Below are positions 62,640 to 64,000 of a stretch of DNA of 64,000 nt, piece by piece. A program made the position numbers and the translations under genes. The DNA is taken from positions 682,001-746,000 of the forward strand of contig NZ_JADCJY010000001.1 in assembly GCF_014982715.1 (NCBI RefSeq). The letters run 5' to 3'. Each line of letters starts with the position of its first letter. Positions within the stretch are counted from its first letter, which is position 1. The notes under the pieces are model-generated. The model saw only the letters and a list, made by a program, of their open reading frames with translations. It searched no databases and was not told the origin of the DNA. The stretch comes from Gallalistipes aquisgranensis (lineage in GTDB: Bacteria > Bacteroidota > Bacteroidia > Bacteroidales > Rikenellaceae).

Positions 62640-64000
62640 TTATGAGTTCAGTTTCGATTCCAGTTCGTGTTTCCACGTATCGTATGCTTTTTCGAGCGCC
62701 ACCCGGTCGGCGGGTGCGGGCTCCACGGTCTCCAGCCGGTGCAGGGAGGCGAAAGCCTCTTCCCGGTTGCGGTAAAGTCCGGCGCCGAGCGCTGCACCCC
62801 GGGCTGCACCGAGCGATCCGTCGGTGTTGTAGAGTTCGATACGGGCTCCGGTGAGGGTCGCCAGCGTGCGGCGGAAAAGGGGGCTGAGGAAAAGGTTGGC
62901 TTTCCCGGCCCGGATCACGGTCGGGTCGAGGCCCACTTCGCGCATGATGTCGATGCCGTAACGGAATGCGAAGGCGATTCCCTCCTGCGCGGCCCGCAGC
63001 AGATGGGCCCTAGTATGGCGGTTCAGGTCGATGCCGGAGAGGGAGGTTCCCGTGTAGCGGTTTTCCAGCATGCGTTCGGCGCCGTTCCCGAAGGGAAGCA
63101 TGACGACCCCTTCGCAACCGGCCGGAACCGTTTCGCAGAGGGCGTTGATCTCTTCGTAACTCATTTCGGGGGCTGCCGTACGGCGGGTCCACGCATTGAG
63201 GATACCCGCTCCGTTGATGCAGAGCAGCACGCCGTAGCGCGGGGCGTCGGCCTTGTGGCTGACGTGCAGGAAGGTGTTCACACGCGAAAGGGGATCGGCT
63301 TTCGGCGTGTCTGTGACACCGTACACCACACCCGACGTGCCGCCCGTGGCTGCGATTTCGCCGCTTTCCATCACGTTCAGCGAGAAGGCGTTGTTAGGCT
63401 GGTCGCCGGCCCGGTAGGAGACGGGTGTGCCGGCCGGAATGCCCAGTAGCGCTTCCGTGGCCGCATTCGTACGGCTTTGGATACCGATCGAAGGGAGGTC
63501 TTCGGGAATCATCCCGGACGGGATGCCGAAATGGTCGGCTACGAAATTGGCCCGTTTGCCGGCGGCGAAATCCCACAGGATTTGCTCCGAAAGTCCGCTG
63601 TGCGTGGTGCTGATCTCTCCCGTCAGGCGGTAGGCGATGTAGTCGCCCGGCAGCATGAACCGGTCGGTACGGGCGAAGACGTCCGGTTCGTTTTTCCGTA
63701 CCCAGCCCAGTTTGGCCGCCGTGAAGTTGCCCGGCGAGTTGAGCGTGCGGGCGAGGCAGTATTCCCGGCCGAGGGCTTCGAGAGCTTCGGCGCCCGTCTC
63801 TACGGCCCGGCTGTCGCACCAGATGATGGATTTGCGCAGCGGTTCGCCCTTTTTGTCGAGGCAGACCAGACCGTGCATCTGATAGGTGATGCCGACGGCG
63901 GCGATCTCCTTCATGGGGTGTTGTCCGGCGAGCGTGCGAATGCCCTGGCAGACGTAGTCCCACCACATCTGAGGGTCCTGTTCGGCCCAGCCGGGACGGA
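62640..64000 (-). CDS. xylB: Xylulokinase (N-terminus beyond the window)
   Basis: FGGY-family kinase phosphorylating D-xylulose. The frame is open to the right edge, and the residues before the first ATG in view read RPGWAEQDPQMWWDYV, the family's usual segment near residue 30, so about 25-30 residues are missing. Visible marks are QMHGLVCLDKKG, AATGGTSGVVYGVTD and the adenosine-binding LTGARIELYNTDGSLGAARGAALGAG (read in pieces). First gene seen of xylB-xylA-xylE; its promoter lies outside. Confidence 0.96.
   Translation of the reverse strand, partial: RPGWAEQDPQMWWDYVCQGIRTLAGQHPMKEIAAVGITYQMHGLVCLDKKGEPLRKSIIWCDSRAVETGAEALEALGREYCLARTLNSPGNFTAAKLGWVRKNEPDVFARTDRFMLPGDYIAYRLTGEISTTHSGLSEQILWDFAAGKRANFVADHFGIPSGMIPEDLPSIGIQSRTNAATEALLGIPAGTPVSYRAGDQPNNAFSLNVMESGEIAATGGTSGVVYGVTDTPKADPLSRVNTFLHVSHKADAPRYGVLLCINGAGILNAWTRRTAAPEMSYEEINALCETVPAGCEGVVMLPFGNGAERMLENRYTGTSLSGIDLNRHTRAHLLRAAQEGIAFAFRYGIDIMREVGLDPTVIRAGKANLFLSPLFRRTLATLTGARIELYNTDGSLGAARGAALGAGLYRNREEAFASLHRLETVEPAPADRVALEKAYDTWKHELESKLNS

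Overview
The window reads as a chromosome segment of a gut-type Bacteroidales bacterium, probably close to Alistipes/Rikenellaceae. The phylum is supported by a SusC/SusD pair, a single-chain eukaryote-like glycyl-tRNA synthetase, an OmpP1/FadL porin, DUF4954 and DUF5690 proteins, and repeated Bacteroidetes-type -7 promoter elements (TAnnTTTG) just ahead of many genes. The family-level placement is inference. The DNA is GC-rich, so most long ORFs opposite or overlapping real genes are shadows.

Layout. 1-3.7 kb: glucuronoside use (DUF2264 protein, GH43, mannonate dehydratase, SDR mannonate oxidoreductase). 3.8-7.1 kb, minus: a 2-aminoethylphosphonate operon (DUF5690 membrane protein - phnX - phnW) whose membrane gene carries an in-frame amber codon. 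7.4-11.2 kb: large secreted GH38 mannosidase. 11.4-15.7 kb: an AT-rich GNAT gene, glyS, ruvX-def and tag. The gene-poor stretches 14.6-15.1 and 15.7-16.37 kb hold a probable small RNA with a sigma-54-like promoter, and a strongly folded RNA with its own promoter. 16.4-20.1 kb, minus: DUF4954 - catalytically defective GH2 protein - rlmH. 20.3-27.2 kb, plus: ppk1-ppx, asnS, rpoN-PAP2-like. 27.4-32.5 kb, minus: OM barrel - phoH - purC - pepD - lipid kinase. 32.6-34.9 kb, minus: sugar permease - ROK kinase. 35.1 kb: der.

36.5-44.4 kb is an orphan SusC-SusD-SUMF1 lipoprotein-Ig lipoprotein operon with a long hairpin at the start of its leader and no linked enzyme or regulator. Then come gltX; a zinc-type CDF exporter with a Fur-family regulator behind a promoter carrying two perfect dyads; ychF-SIMPL; and an NYN/cold-shock fusion divergent from FadL. 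52.1-58.1 kb is a six-gene operon (hypothetical, rsmI, DUF389, inositol monophosphatase, LpxL-like acyltransferase, GT2). 58.2-64 kb, minus, is xylose use: xylB (cut by the window edge) - xylA - xylE, then a separately promoted SGNH acetylesterase.

Taken together this is a housekeeping backbone interleaved with glycan, pentose, hexuronate and phosphonate catabolism. The least explained elements are the structured RNA at 15.93-16.15 kb, the terminated orphan RNA near 15.0 kb, the interrupted DUF5690 gene, and the orphan SusCD locus with its leader hairpin.
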